DNA of 64,000 nt from Meghimatium bilineatum (Eukaryota; Mollusca; Gastropoda; Stylommatophora; Philomycidae). The stretch lies in contig CM067317.1 of assembly GCA_034231615.1 (NCBI GenBank), positions 17,002,264 through 17,066,263 on the forward strand. The letters run 5' to 3'. The position numbers were made by a program, and so were the translations under genes. The notes below the pieces were generated by a model, which searched no databases, was not told where the DNA came from, and worked only from the letters and a program-made list of their open reading frames with translations. Below are positions 41,555-52,106 of this stretch, one piece after another (within the stretch, counting starts at the first letter, position 1; the number at the start of each line of letters is the position of its first letter).

Positions 41555-42150
41555 TTTAGTGGAGACGGGTTTCAGTGTTGTATCACAGTTATTTCCCCAT
41601 ATCACACTCAATGGGGACGGGCTTCAGTGCTGTATCACAGTTTATTCCATATCATACTCAGTTGGGGACGGGTTTCAGTACTGTATCACAGTTTTTCCCC
41701 ATATCACACTCAGTGGGGACGAGTTTCAGTGCTGTATCACAGTTTTTTCCATATCACACTCAGGGGGGACGAGTTTCAGTGCTGTATCACAGTTTTTTTT
41801 CCTTATCACACTCAGTGGGGACGAGTTTCAGTGATGTATCACAGTTTTTTTCCCATATCACACTCAGTGGGGACGGGTTTCAGTGCTGTATCACAGTTTT
41901 TTTTCCTTATCACACTCAGTGGGGACGAGTTTCAGTGCTGTATCACAGTTTTTTTTCCATATCACACTCAGTGGGGACGGGTTTCAGTGCTGTATCACAG
42001 TTTTTTTTCCATATCACACTCAGTGGGGACGAGTTTCAGTGCTGTATCACAGTTTTTTCCATATCACACTCAATGGGGACGGGTTTCAGTGCTGTATCAC
42101 ATTTTCCCCCCATATCACACTCAGTGGGTACGGGTCTCAGTGCTGTATTA
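41555..42150. repeat. 51-bp minisatellite, about 12 units
   Basis: Unit: ATATCACACTCAGTGGGGAC, GGGTTTCAGTGCTGTATCAC and AGTTTTTTTTCC, with unit lengths of 50-52 bp set by the poly-T length. Unit starts (GGGGAC) fall near 41561, 41613, 41664, 41715, 41765, 41817, 41869, 41921, 41973, 42025, 42075 and 42126. Long open frames in all + frames are a by-product of a unit near 17 codons without stops. Confidence 0.95.
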
Positions 42151-42179
42151 CAGCTTCTTATGTAGATAAGAAACGGTAT

Positions 42180-42930
42180 GCACATTACTGAATGAGGTGA
42201 TCTATGTCTTTCTGTTACTAACATGAACCCAAATACTGAAGAACATATTTCAAGCATCATTTGCTACCTGTCCATTAAGGCTCATATGTAATTCTCATTT
42301 TACATTCATTGAATTATGTTTAGAAAAATAAAAGTAGGTCTATTACTTAAAATTTGCTCCTATTTTATATCTTGACTTTCCAAGAATTTCTACTGTAAGG
42401 GTTTGGTATGTATCGACAACAGAGTACTTACTTATCCGATCCCAGGAGTTACGAGCTTTCACTCTTTCTTTCTTGTGCCAAGTGGTGGTAGGCGCATATT
42501 TTCTTTAGCCATGTTGTGTCTGTATAAAGGGTTTAGTGATGGAGGGGTTTGGTGGTAACATTTGTTTTAAAAAATGGAGGAAAGTATGGAAATATGGATT
42601 GCGGTGATGGGGTGTTGTGGGTAGATTAGAAAGTGATTGTCCACAAAATCGATACCAAATAGTGCGCTGACAGGGACACGATCGAGAAGCACCGATCTTT
42701 TCACATGTACAAGTAATTTAGCGTTAATTCCGGTGCATCGGAAAATATTTTTTATTTGTGCTAGTTGTGACTTCCGGTAAATGGCGGTTGCATTCCTGCT
42801 CGCCCAAATGGAAGTAAAGTTCGGTGTTTCAATGCTTTCTAAATTGAATATGTGATTTCTTTACTAAATAGGATAGATTAAAACACGATTTAACCATTTG
42901 GAGACATTAAAACAACATTGTGACAGGTCT
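42180..42930. other. Unassigned region with a possible promoter
   Basis: On the - strand, 42500-42345 has an open stretch (KERVKARNSWDRISKY and on) without a start or known motif. On + at 42770-42800, ACTTCCGGTAAATGGCGG combines an ETS-type site and a YY1-like ATGGCGG. No exon chain could be followed from it. Confidence 0.3.
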
Positions 42931-42939
42931 AGCAAACAG

Positions 42940-43450
42940 ACAGTGCATAACTCAATTGCTCGTAGACAACATGGAGAGCTCTCATAAGATGACATTCAGC
43001 ATCATGTCATCGAATGGGAAAAACAACAAAGAAATGCAACATACAATATCGGATCTTGGGGCAGATGTCTTCTATTTTCAGAAACATATTTGTGAGCATG
43101 AACACCAAAACTGCACTATATAAAACAATCATCATACCATCACTGTGATACCAATGTCAATCGTGGATACTAACAACAGAACCCAAAAGAAAACTTGTTG
43201 CAAAAGAAATTACTTGTCTACGTAGAATCTTCGTAGCAACAATAAGAAACATAATCAGGAACGAAAACATTAGAAGACTAACAAACACAATGCTAATCCT
43301 GGATTACATCAGACGATAACAGATTAAGTTGTTTTCGCATGCTTCCAGACTACCCAACAGTGCCCCTCAGAAAGCATTACTATACAGACACGATGGATAC
43401 AAAGCCAATCGATTGCAGACACTGCAATCGATGGATTACAGAAATAAACG
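42940..43450 (+). mobile_element. RTE-type LINE fragment (second family)
   Basis: KRKLVAKEITCLRRIFVA, IRNIIRNENIRRLTN and, after a shift, RWITEINESAKIHI follow the order of the post-RT region of RTE LINEs (EMK.LRR..G, RI.NE.IR, W...I). Confidence 0.6.
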
Positions 43451-43939
43451 AATCAGCGAAAATACACATATATGACAAACACAAAAAAGCCATCTCCAGA
43501 GAACTTTTCTATCCCCCTGACACTGCAAGGCATAAAGGGGTATACTGCGGGAAAACAATTTTACAAATTAAGTGATGTCCCTATTGCAATTCTTTTCTTT
43601 TTTTATACTGCGCAATGACCTGATATATTTATGTTAGCTCCTGATTATTCAAAGTTTATGTCATCTTCCAGTTATTAGTTATCAATTAATACTTTTGGGA
43701 AAATTTTAATTTGATCTATGACATTTATAATTTTTGTTTGCTTTTATTAACATACACGTTATTGGCCTCGTTGTGTTAATTGGTAGAATCATTAGTTGAG
43801 ACACTTCCCGCTATTATTCGCTAAAAGAAGTGTATCATCTGCATATGTGATTTGTTGAAATACACTGTTTAAAAAAAAACCACAACATTATTGTAGTGCT
43901 AACAGACACCAAATTTCAAACGTGTACCAAAATTTTATA

Positions 43940-44030
43940 AATTTCAATAAAACGCGAGACATGGAAATCTATGACATCCGCCCTATGTGCTGTCTTTGGC
44001 CCTAGAGGAATAAATAACTAACTAACCATA
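43940..44030 (+). mobile_element. LINE 3' end fragment
   Basis: ETWKSMTSALCAVFGPRGIN repeats the end block seen at 15150-15195 and 26960-27000. Confidence 0.55.
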
Positions 44031-44039
44031 ATTTTATCA

Positions 44040-44530
44040 GTACCCAAATCAGTACTTCTCCACCACCCCGTGAAGGAACTTCATCAACGCTGTTCATGGA
44101 GTTGCGCTCACTGACTCTGCGGTAAACTCTTCTCCGTCTATCGTGGCTTGAGCACACAAAAATTATTCATTACTAAATCAAACCCGTTTCCAGTCATTTC
44201 AAACTGTCCATAGACGATTCTGGTTTTCCTACTGCAGTAGGTTCAGGCGATGCCGGTACTTAAGAACATGATCTATGTGATGTCTTCAAGCCTAAAGGCC
44301 AACGTCATGCAGATGGTTTCTGACCGTTTGATCTGAAATTCGATGAGTCACTGTGGAGGGCGTACATGCAAATCAATTCCCGAGGTAACACAGCCGCATG
44401 AAGCGGTCTTTGGCAGGAGTTGTGACTCTGGGTCTGCCACTGAGCTAGTTTTCGCGGGATCCTCATGAAACTGTAACAAGTTATTGCCAAAAATGTTGTT
44501 GTGATCTTGACCTCTTTCATGACTTCACAA
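44040..44530 (-). mobile_element. Tc1-like transposase remnant
   Basis: On the - strand SDQTVRNHLHDVGL is the second helix-turn-helix end of Tc1 transposases. Further on DGRRRVYRRVSERN and NSVDEVPSRGGGEVLIW match the core before the second catalytic Asp (GGGSVMVW). Frames shift repeatedly, so it is inactive. Confidence 0.7.
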
Positions 44531-44665
44531 ATCGTGAGGTGAGTATTCTTCTTCTTCTTTCGTTCACTTGAAACATGTCTATATCTGCAATTCTGTCTCC
44601 TTAATAAAACTCACTGTCTTTTGTAGTTCATACAGTGTCCCGTAGAGGTGAGGTGAGTATAATTC
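44530..44665 (-). mobile_element. RNase H LINE 3' tail
   Basis: On the - strand CTGTATGAACTACAAAAGAC and then TTTCAAGTGAACGAAAGAAG with a GAA tail. Related to 30875-31000 and 49745-49940. Confidence 0.6.
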
Positions 44666-44830
44666 AGATAATCACGAGAAGTTAATGACCAGGTGGACAC
44701 AGTCGATAGATTGAATGATGTCCAATTAGCGAATATCTTTTATAAAGGTATATATTGCTCTCCGATGTTAAATGAATGGAACTGTGTTGACCTGGTCATC
44801 TCTATCGTTTCTCATAATGTTCACACATAT

Positions 44831-44832
<2 letters not shown>

Positions 44833-44876
<44 letters not shown>
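44833..44876. repeat. (GA)n microsatellite
   Basis: About 22 GA units without interruption. Confidence 0.95.
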
Positions 44877-44879
<3 letters not shown>

Positions 44880-44989
44880 CGCATTCGTAATGAGATTAAT
44901 ATATTAAAAAAAATATATATTAACTGAATAGATAGAGAAGTCAATGAGGGTAAAACAGATCTAATACTGCATCTAAAGTTTTCTTTTTC

Positions 44990-45215
44990 TTCTGCGTTCA
45001 TTCTCCAAATGTTGTTCGTTATCACAACATAGTCTAGTCTACAATAGGGAATGCGTTATGTCATGGTATACGGAGCTGATGCAATATCTGCGCTTTTCGC
45101 TGTGGCGTGTCATAGCATGACTTTTAGTCACTTTGACCTTCTATGGGACGGTACAGCTTACTCCCTAAACCCCTTTAGTTACCTCTTACGAAATGCGTGG
45201 CAGGTCACAGTTTAT
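44990..45215 (-). repeat. SINE-B copy
   Basis: Reversed: CTTCTGCGTTCATTCTCC, ATGCGTTATGTCATGGTATA, TAGTCACTTTGACCTTCTAT, TAGTTACCTCTTACGAAATG. Confidence 0.8.
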
Positions 45216-45330
45216 TTCTTTACCTCTACTGTTTCGACCTCAATACAGACCGACGTATTAATCTATATTGTGTATGTTCAGCCACTAGTTTACATGTTTC
45301 AGTTGGTCCCTTTCGTAAATTAACTTTTAT

Positions 45331-45415
45331 GTATAATCGCTTGTAACGCCTACTCGTGTGGGGTAATGGGGTACGTATAATCGTTTGTAACGCCTACTCG
45401 TGTGGGGTAATGAGG
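45331..45415 (+). repeat. 44-bp tandem duplication
   Basis: Two units starting GTATAATCG(C/T)TTGTAACG and containing CTACTCGTGTGGGGTAATG. Confidence 0.9.
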
Positions 45416-45429
45416 TCCGCAAGAGGACC

Positions 45430-45745
45430 ATATCTATGTAACCTTCCAATGCCGTGCATATCGCAAAAGACTGCTAACGAAGCTAGGGCGTGGTGTGTTT
45501 TTTAAACATTGTTTTCACTCACTAGCTCTTTCTTGTAGCAGGACAATCCTACAGGATTTATATGGTCGCTGATTTGACTATCAATACTTAGAAGGTTATT
45601 AAATACACCCGAATATGCCATTGTAAAATTGGATATAGAGCTTGAAGGTGCATATATCTCAGTGAAAATTCAATACAATACATTCCATTCTCATGACTAA
45701 GCCCTGCTTAACTGGCTAGAGTTTGATAACGAATGCAGATGAGGA
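45430..45745 (+). repeat. SINE-B copy with an insertion
   Basis: CCGTGCATATCGCAAAAGAC and GAAGCTAGGGCGTGG, a stretch of unrelated DNA, then TGAAGGTGCATATATCTCAG, CATTCCATTCTCATGACTA and AGAGTTTGATAACGAATGCA. Confidence 0.55.
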
Positions 45746-45795
45746 GTTTGCAACATTGCTTAGTTTGCAGTATATTTGATTCTTCCGCTCTAATC

Positions 45796-45853
45796 ACATA
45801 AACTATCATGTGACCGATGGGTACACATAACTATCATGTGACCGATGGGTACA
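45796..45853 (+). repeat. 28-bp tandem duplication
   Basis: CTATCATGTGACCGATGGGT occurs twice in direct succession. Confidence 0.9.
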
Positions 45854-46164
45854 AAGCAGGTTAATGTTTCAGATAGCAGACAATGAGTTATATACAATTT
45901 ATGTGCGAGCTATTCACAGGGGACATGACTGAAACAAAGTTACACTTTAAATCATTACACAGACTAGATATTTAAGTGAACATATTTTACGCATGAGATC
46001 ATGACATGAGGGATTTTTATTTCTACTTCGTTCTTTCGCCAATCTTCATGACACATTCCTCTGCCAGCTTATTCTATAAACTTTGTGATTCTCTTCAGGC
46101 AAGACTGTACTTCGGTGTATACACGATCTGACAATAATAACTGATTTACGTCATTCACCGTGGC

Positions 46165-46235
46165 TGATCCAATTCATCCGATTTTTTAATTGGTCACTGC
46201 GTATACTTTGTGTCTTTTGCCAATGCCAAGTGAGT
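46165..46235 (+). repeat. Shared repeat tail (see 5810-5890)
   Basis: GGCTGATCCAATTCATCCG, then AATTGGTCACTGCGTATACT and TTGCCAATG, matches 5810-5890. Confidence 0.5.
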
Positions 46236-46459
46236 ATGAATCAAAAGTTAGCAATATGGTATGACCAGTTGTTTGTCCCCAATAATCTAGAGACAGCTAA
46301 TATTATACATAAGTAAATATGTGTTATATAATAATTATACTAGAAACAAAAAGATAATATAAGTAGTGATAATAAATGGGATGGGATATCATTTTGATAA
46401 AGATAAAAATGATTTACGTTTCTACTTAAAAATCTTTGTCAGAACCACGCAAGTGTTAT

Positions 46460-46745
46460 TAGGGCCCGAGAGGGAAGCAAAGAATAGCAATACTGTTTAC
46501 CTTCTATGCATATCGTAAGAGGTGACTAAGGAGGTTATGGGATGGAGGTAGCTGTCCTATACCATATATAGTCAAAGTGACCCAAAGCCATGCTGAGGTA
46601 GGATGTGTCATGCCGAAAGGTGCAGGTATCGCAGCAATGCTGTAAACAGTAAACCATGATATGATACAACACATTTTGTTCTCCGGACTACATCCTGCTA
46701 ATCTGTTAACTCTAAGAGTTTTAGAAAGAACGCAGAAGAAGAAGC
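46460..46745 (+). repeat. SINE-B copy
   Basis: Full-length: GGGCCCGAGAGGGAAGCAAA, GGTGACTAAGGAGGTTATGG, CATGCCGAAAGGTGCAGGTA, AAGAACGCAGAAGAAGAAG. Confidence 0.88.
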
Positions 46746-47084
46746 ACAACATAAACATATAATAATAAACAAAAAGAACACTGAGTAATATGAAAAAACA
46801 AACGCAATGTTTAAAATAAATGTCCGTGAGACTGCCAAATAAAGGACAAATGGATAATCAGACCTGAGCTGTGCTAATTTGGTCATACATAAGTTATACT
46901 CCTTTTTTCAGCGATAAATTACTATGCATTCAGTCCGATATTCTAGATGTACAGACATCAAATGTTTGAATACAATGAAATGAGCATTGTGTTTCAATAA
47001 ACATTAATGTAAAGGTAGGTCACATGGCATCAATCTGCCGTTGGAGATGAAAATAACTCTTCATATAGTATACTAAGCCGCAGC

Positions 47085-47300
47085 AACTATTAGGTGGGCT
47101 GGCCAGTTTCCTTTCCTTGCTGTTTTTACCTCCTCTAACTGACGGCGCCAGCTACTCATTTACAGCTGAATCGACTGGTGGAGTGGTCGTTTCAAACGAG
47201 AAATTACGACCCGGACTTTTTTGTTCAGACGTGGTTTCGAACCTGCCACGATGTAATCCGGTGATAACAAACAAGCTCACTATCAACTAGGTTACCAAGA
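47085..47300 (-). repeat. tRNA-derived SINE (SINE-D)
   Basis: On the - strand an A-box-like TACCTAGTTGATAGTGAGC, then the perfect B box GGTTCGAAACC, then a body with AATGAGTAGCTGGCGCC and AAAGGAAACTGGCCAGCC. This is a classical tRNA-related SINE layout, different from SINE-C. Confidence 0.7.
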
Positions 47301-47556
47301 AACATTAAAACATAAGAATTCAATTGAAGACGCAGGTGTTTGCAATAATAATGTTGTTACACTGCATTACCCTTGTTAATGGTTGCATCAAAATATGCAT
47401 ACTAAGTAGCTGTATAACATACTACACACTCAGTTGTCACTTGCTTATTTTATATCTCCATTAATTACAATCGATGTAGCTCTTGTTTCAAATGTGCAAT
47501 TTGGCGTTCTCCAGAACTTTACCAAGAGTAAGACTTCAACTACCGTTGTAAACAAT

Positions 47557-47836
47557 CGCCCGTGTGTTGCCGGGGCCCGAAAGGGGAGCAAAGAATAGCA
47601 ACACTGTTTACTTTCCATGTATGTCGTAAAAGGCGACTAAGGAGGTTATGGGATGGAGTTGGCTGTCCCATCCCATATAGGGTCAGTGACCCAAAGCCAT
47701 GCTGAAGTCGGATGTGTCGGGCCGAAAGGCGCAGATATCGCAGCAATGCTTTAAACCATGACACAACTCATTCCGTTCTCAGGATTACATCCTGCTAATC
47801 TGCAGGAGTTTGAGAACGAACGCAGAAGAAGAAGAA
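47557..47836 (+). repeat. SINE-B, best-preserved copy with target duplication
   Basis: 280 bp flanked by GTTGTAAACAAT at 47545-47556 and 47837-47848. Starts CGCCCGTGTGTTGCCGGGGC and ends GAACGAACGCAGAAGAAGAA. It defines the family. No A/B boxes are evident in the first 80 bases. Confidence 0.93.
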
Positions 47837-47849
47837 GTTGTAAACAATG

Positions 47850-48700
47850 CTTTGAGAAGAATCTTTTAATCTTGTCTATGTGTGTATTATTGTTTGTTTC
47901 ATAACATAATACGACGAGTAAGAAGGGCACTATTGACGTTCACATGACAGAGTTAAATATAGATACGTTTGTTTGTTTGTTTGAGAACCCCAGGAATTGC
48001 GAGCAATTAGCTATTACTTGCTATGTGCAGTGGAGTGGTTTTTCTGAGCTTTCTTTCATACCCAGAAGACTTCAACTGTCGGCTTAGTGCAATGCCTATT
48101 GAAGGAGCCTTCTACTCAGAAGGGATCTATAATTTTATAGATGACATGCTACAAAGCTTCCATAAAAGAGCCTCCATATCACGGCATGTTATCGACTAAG
48201 CTTTTCTGTTGCATTGGTTGTTTGTCTAGTGGGCCATTAGTGCGATCCACAAACGCAACCACATGCATATGTCTTTATGTAATAAAGTATGTTACATCAT
48301 TCTGTATGTAGACACTCAATTATATGAAACTTAGCCACGTTTGATTAGTCTCATGGCTACATTGCTTCAATATGGTTAAACAGTTTTAAACTAAATCTTA
48401 TCCCTAGCCAGTTATTGATCACCTGTCCAGAGGATTTCAAGCATTATTAAAATAGCCCCATGACACTTAAAGGCAATTCAGCTACCACTTAATTTTATTG
48501 AACCACATTGAATTAAGAAACTTACATAAAAAAAAATATTAGAAATGCACAAATCTATGGCAGAGGGGCTTGAATTATAGTTTAAAATTACCAATATAGT
48601 CGTAAGTTTATTGACACTTACTCAAACTCATTTTTTGTGGTTCTTAAAATGTTAGCTATAAGTCCATATTTGAAAATAATCGTCTTATAAGGAATATGCT
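47850..48700. other. Intergenic, nothing recognised
   Basis: AT-rich unique-looking DNA. No ORF with motifs, tandem repeat or element end. Confidence 0.45.
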
Positions 48701-48712
48701 TAAATTGTTACT

Positions 48713-48972
48713 ATCGCCCGTGTATTGTCAAGACCGGAAGGGGAAATAATATCAACACTATGAGCAGCAATGCATGTCGCAGGGATCGGCTAAGTAGGTT
48801 TGATGTTGGCTGTCTCTTCCCATAGAAGGTAAAAGTACTCAAAAGCCATACTAAAATTTGAAGTATCCGGTCGAAAAGCGCAAATATTGCAGCTACTCTG
48901 TAAATCATGAAACAGTGTCTTCCATTCCCCAGACTATATTCAGATAACCAGCAGGAGTTTGAGAACGAATAG
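48713..48972 (+). repeat. SINE-B copy (divergent)
   Basis: Begins CGCCCGTGTATTGTCAAGAC like the 47.6-kb copy and ends CAGGAGTTTGAGAACGAAT. Confirms the family start. Confidence 0.85.
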
Positions 48973-49409
48973 AAAATATTATTACTATTGCTGTTGTGAA
49001 CAAGCCTACTATTAGACTCAGATCTTTTATGAATAACAGATATTGATGAGTTGATACGTCTCAAACATGTAGAAAATCAAATATATACAGATTCTGCGAT
49101 TTGTGACAACTGTTTGTATTTAGCTGTTATATTTGAGTGACTCGTCAACTCGGACTGCTTGAGAACCACTGCTTTAGAGTAAGACCACGTTTGGTCGATT
49201 GGTGCAGCATTGTATTTTGGAATGAAATTTTGTCACGTGATATTTAGAGGCTTTCTTAAAAATAGCATCTCACCTGACAAGCTGTGGTTCTGTTTATCAT
49301 CTCTTTCGTTGACAATGGCAATATTTCACACTGCTATGCTGATAGCTGGAACAATGAATAATAAACTTATTATTAACGAATAATCAGAACGTTAAAGAAC
49401 AAATTTTAA

Positions 49410-49575
49410 CACAGCCATGTGTACACGTGGACAGGTAACACAGCCATGTGTACACGTGGACAGGTAACACAGCCATGTGGACAGGTAACACAGCCATGCG
49501 TACATGTGGACAGGTAACACAGCCGTGTGTACATATGGACAGGTAACACAGCCGTGTGTACATGTGGACAGCAAC
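49410..49575 (+). repeat. 29-bp tandem repeat, about 6 units
   Basis: Unit: CAGCCATGTGTACACGTGG plus ACAGGTAACA. One unit is shortened by deletion of GTACAC-type bases. The open frames here are repeat artefacts. Confidence 0.93.
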
Positions 49576-49659
49576 CTCAGACAGCAGAGCATGTCTCAAA
49601 TATGGAATGCTAAAATAAAAAAAATAAAGAAAAGAGGGCTCAAAAAAACAATACTAGAA

Positions 49660-49740
49660 AGAAACTCTACTGACCTCTGTACGAGTTACACAACAGCTAA
49701 GTTTATAGAAAAGACAAAACCTCAGATATAGACATTTCTT
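49660..49740 (+). mobile_element. RNase H LINE 3' tail
   Basis: CGAGTTACACAACAGCTAAG, then TATAGAAAAGACAAAACCTC and AGATATAGACATTTC match the end of the 30.9-kb LINE. Confidence 0.5.
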
Positions 49741-49744
49741 CTTC

Positions 49745-49940
49745 GGTGATCATTACTCAGTCAGGTTGGGACTCCGGATTCTATGATATAGGTTGCTGTC
49801 TGTTTTAGAGTGCCCACTGTGCCATACAGTTTCTCTTCAACACTGATTGGGATGGACCATGTCTTGTCTCTCAGGTCTGCATACTGGGGACAGATATAGA
49901 CATACTTCAAGTGAACGAAAGAAGAAGAAAAAGATAAACC
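49745..49940 (-). mobile_element. Short retroelement with LINE-like ends
   Basis: Both ends carry GAA-rich tails (ACCGAAGAAG on - and GTGAACGAAAGAAGAAG on +). The interior on - has ACATGGTCCATCCCAATC and GAAGAGAAACTGTATGGC, like the REITVEEKLYG part of the 30.9-kb LINE. Confidence 0.5.
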
Positions 49941-50189
49941 ATAAAAGATAAAAATAAGATAATGTAATGTAATAGTTTATAATGACTAAGCCGCTTATAA
50001 AATGGCGAACTTCACGCTAATGAAGTCATGTATGATGAAGTGTGAAGTTTGCCAGTGGCTCGTGAACTAGATAGTAACTGTTATGATATAGAAAATTGTC
50101 GCATTTCGTCTGCGATCGTCGATGTCATACTGTACGAATATGGGCATGACTACCAAATGGTTTTCAATTATCACCTGTGCTGTTCACCA

Positions 50190-51290
50190 TTTACACAGCA
50201 AAAGTGACCATCGCACAACCGTAAGGACCGGAATGAATGCAGATATTCGCAGATAATATCCTCATATACAGAACTAGATCAAACAGGCAGAAAATGGCCA
50301 GGAATATGCGAGAGACAGAAAACAAAAATTTCACAGCGGTGTGGTGAATATAGTTCAAGGATAAATCCAAGCACAGCCAGTGTGATGTGGTGCACATTTA
50401 ACAACAGCATAGAGATAGTTGACCTCTCTAAGGCTGTCATCAATGGATGTAATATTGATAGACACGACAACTGAAATATCTCGAGGCAACATTCGATCGC
50501 AGCCTATAAGTTTTATGTCGAGCAACCCATACAGAGATATAAGAGAGGACTGCGGCTCTCAAAACAATTGCATCTATATATATGGAGCAGCGACTACTCG
50601 CACTTCTATACAATCAGCTAGTACTTGCAGTGATTGGTTGATTGATACTGACATTGTCGAAGACCAATGCAGAAGATTGGAACGTATTTAGAGTGAATGA
50701 ATGCGAGTTGTTCAGGGATGCACTATAGATATCCGCATGTCATCTATGAGATATATTCTTGGACTTTAGTCAATGAACTCTAGGCATACCATGGTCCAAG
50801 CAAAAGCTTATATAAGCGTTACATCAGATAATAGGCACCCATTACATTGGTGCATTGTGGGTATAAGGAGGAGGAGAATAAATACAGGATAGTTGTTCAG
50901 GCGACCACAGTTCAGACAAAACTTAAGGGAGATTAATTAAACACAGGCATGACAGCCTACCGGACGGTCATCATCGCCTTTGGTAGGGAAGGCAGAGAGC
51001 GGGGGTAATGGAAAAACATACATCGAGATCATGCAACTGATAGAGAATAATGCAGGGAATGAGGATGTAGTTATATACTTCATTTACTTGGTGAATCAGT
51101 GATACAGAGATTGCAGCAATTTGCAATAAAATATGGCACATTCAGCAAAAGTCGAGAGAATTGTCAAATTAGGCGCACCAGAAACCATTCACGGGAACGA
51201 TAAGCATATATACTATTCATCATCTGCTAGAAGAGACCGAGCACGTATTGGTGTGCCCGGAGAGCAATGACATCTGTTCTTAAATACTTC
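50190..51290 (+). mobile_element. I-type LINE fragment (post-RT region), decayed
   Basis: MWCTFNNSIEIVDL, AVINGCNIDRHD, YLEATFDRSL and CSDWLIDTDIVEDQCRRLER, in shifting frames, follow the segment between RT and RNase H (KT.VM.F, YLGV.FD, L.YG, L...Q). Ends with an ACATCTGTTCTTAA block like other LINE tails. Confidence 0.65.
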
Positions 51291-51299
51291 AAACTTTTA

Positions 51300-51955
51300 A
51301 TAATGGGCAAGAGTTGAAAGTGTTAAATAACTGGTAAAACTAGATCGATCAGATATGGTAGCTAGTTCCCTCTCTCGTATCCCCTTCTCTCTTCTCAAAA
51401 TTCGTAAATCAGTCATTCATTTTCCATTTACTAGGTTGTTTTATAAATATACAATTACTAACAATGATTTAAAAATGATATATTGGCTTTTATTACGGAC
51501 GTTTTAAGTACAGGTACATTACACAATGCTATGTATTTGAACATCAGGGTCCAGACCTATGCTGAGCAATGACTCTAGCCAATACAAGCCGTTTGAGCAG
51601 AATAAAAACAAGCCTTCATGCGTGACGTACTTTTCGTTGGCTACTGTGTTCATACTGTGTGTTGCCCGCCAACGCTGACCAACGGAATTTTCGAAAATAA
51701 TTGCAAACACGACATAACATGGATTGTTTTGAATCTACTCGCAGGTCTTCTATTGGCTAGTCACCTCTGGGCTGAGAAAAGCTGTTGTGAACAGGGAACA
51801 AAATAACATGATCAGTTTCATTAACATTCTTCTGATGATGAGATTTGAGCCTGTTTGTACATGTAGAAAAAACATGCAAAATGAATATTAACTGGATATA
51901 AATATTCAAAAAAAAACAAAAACCATGATAATCATCACAGACACAGAAGAACAAG
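51300..51955. other. Intergenic, nothing recognised
   Basis: AT-rich DNA between two LINE remnants. Short open frames only. Confidence 0.45.
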
Positions 51956-52106
51956 AGCTAAACATAAACATACATGGAGGGAAACTACATGTTGGTGGTT
52001 GGTTGGTTGCTGATCCAGCGGTCCATGGGCTCATGTCCTTTGACCCAATGTCATTGTGTGATATATGCATGTGTTTGTGAGTTGTTGTTTTGTTCCATAT
52101 AATGTG

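Noticed and set aside
41528..42191. Overlapping open frames of 91-213 codons
   Set aside because: They translate the 51-bp minisatellite in different frames; the repeats explain their length.
49384..49599. Cys/His-rich frame (CVTCP repeats) resembling a metal-binding protein
   Set aside because: Pure product of the 29-bp tandem repeat, open in more than one frame.
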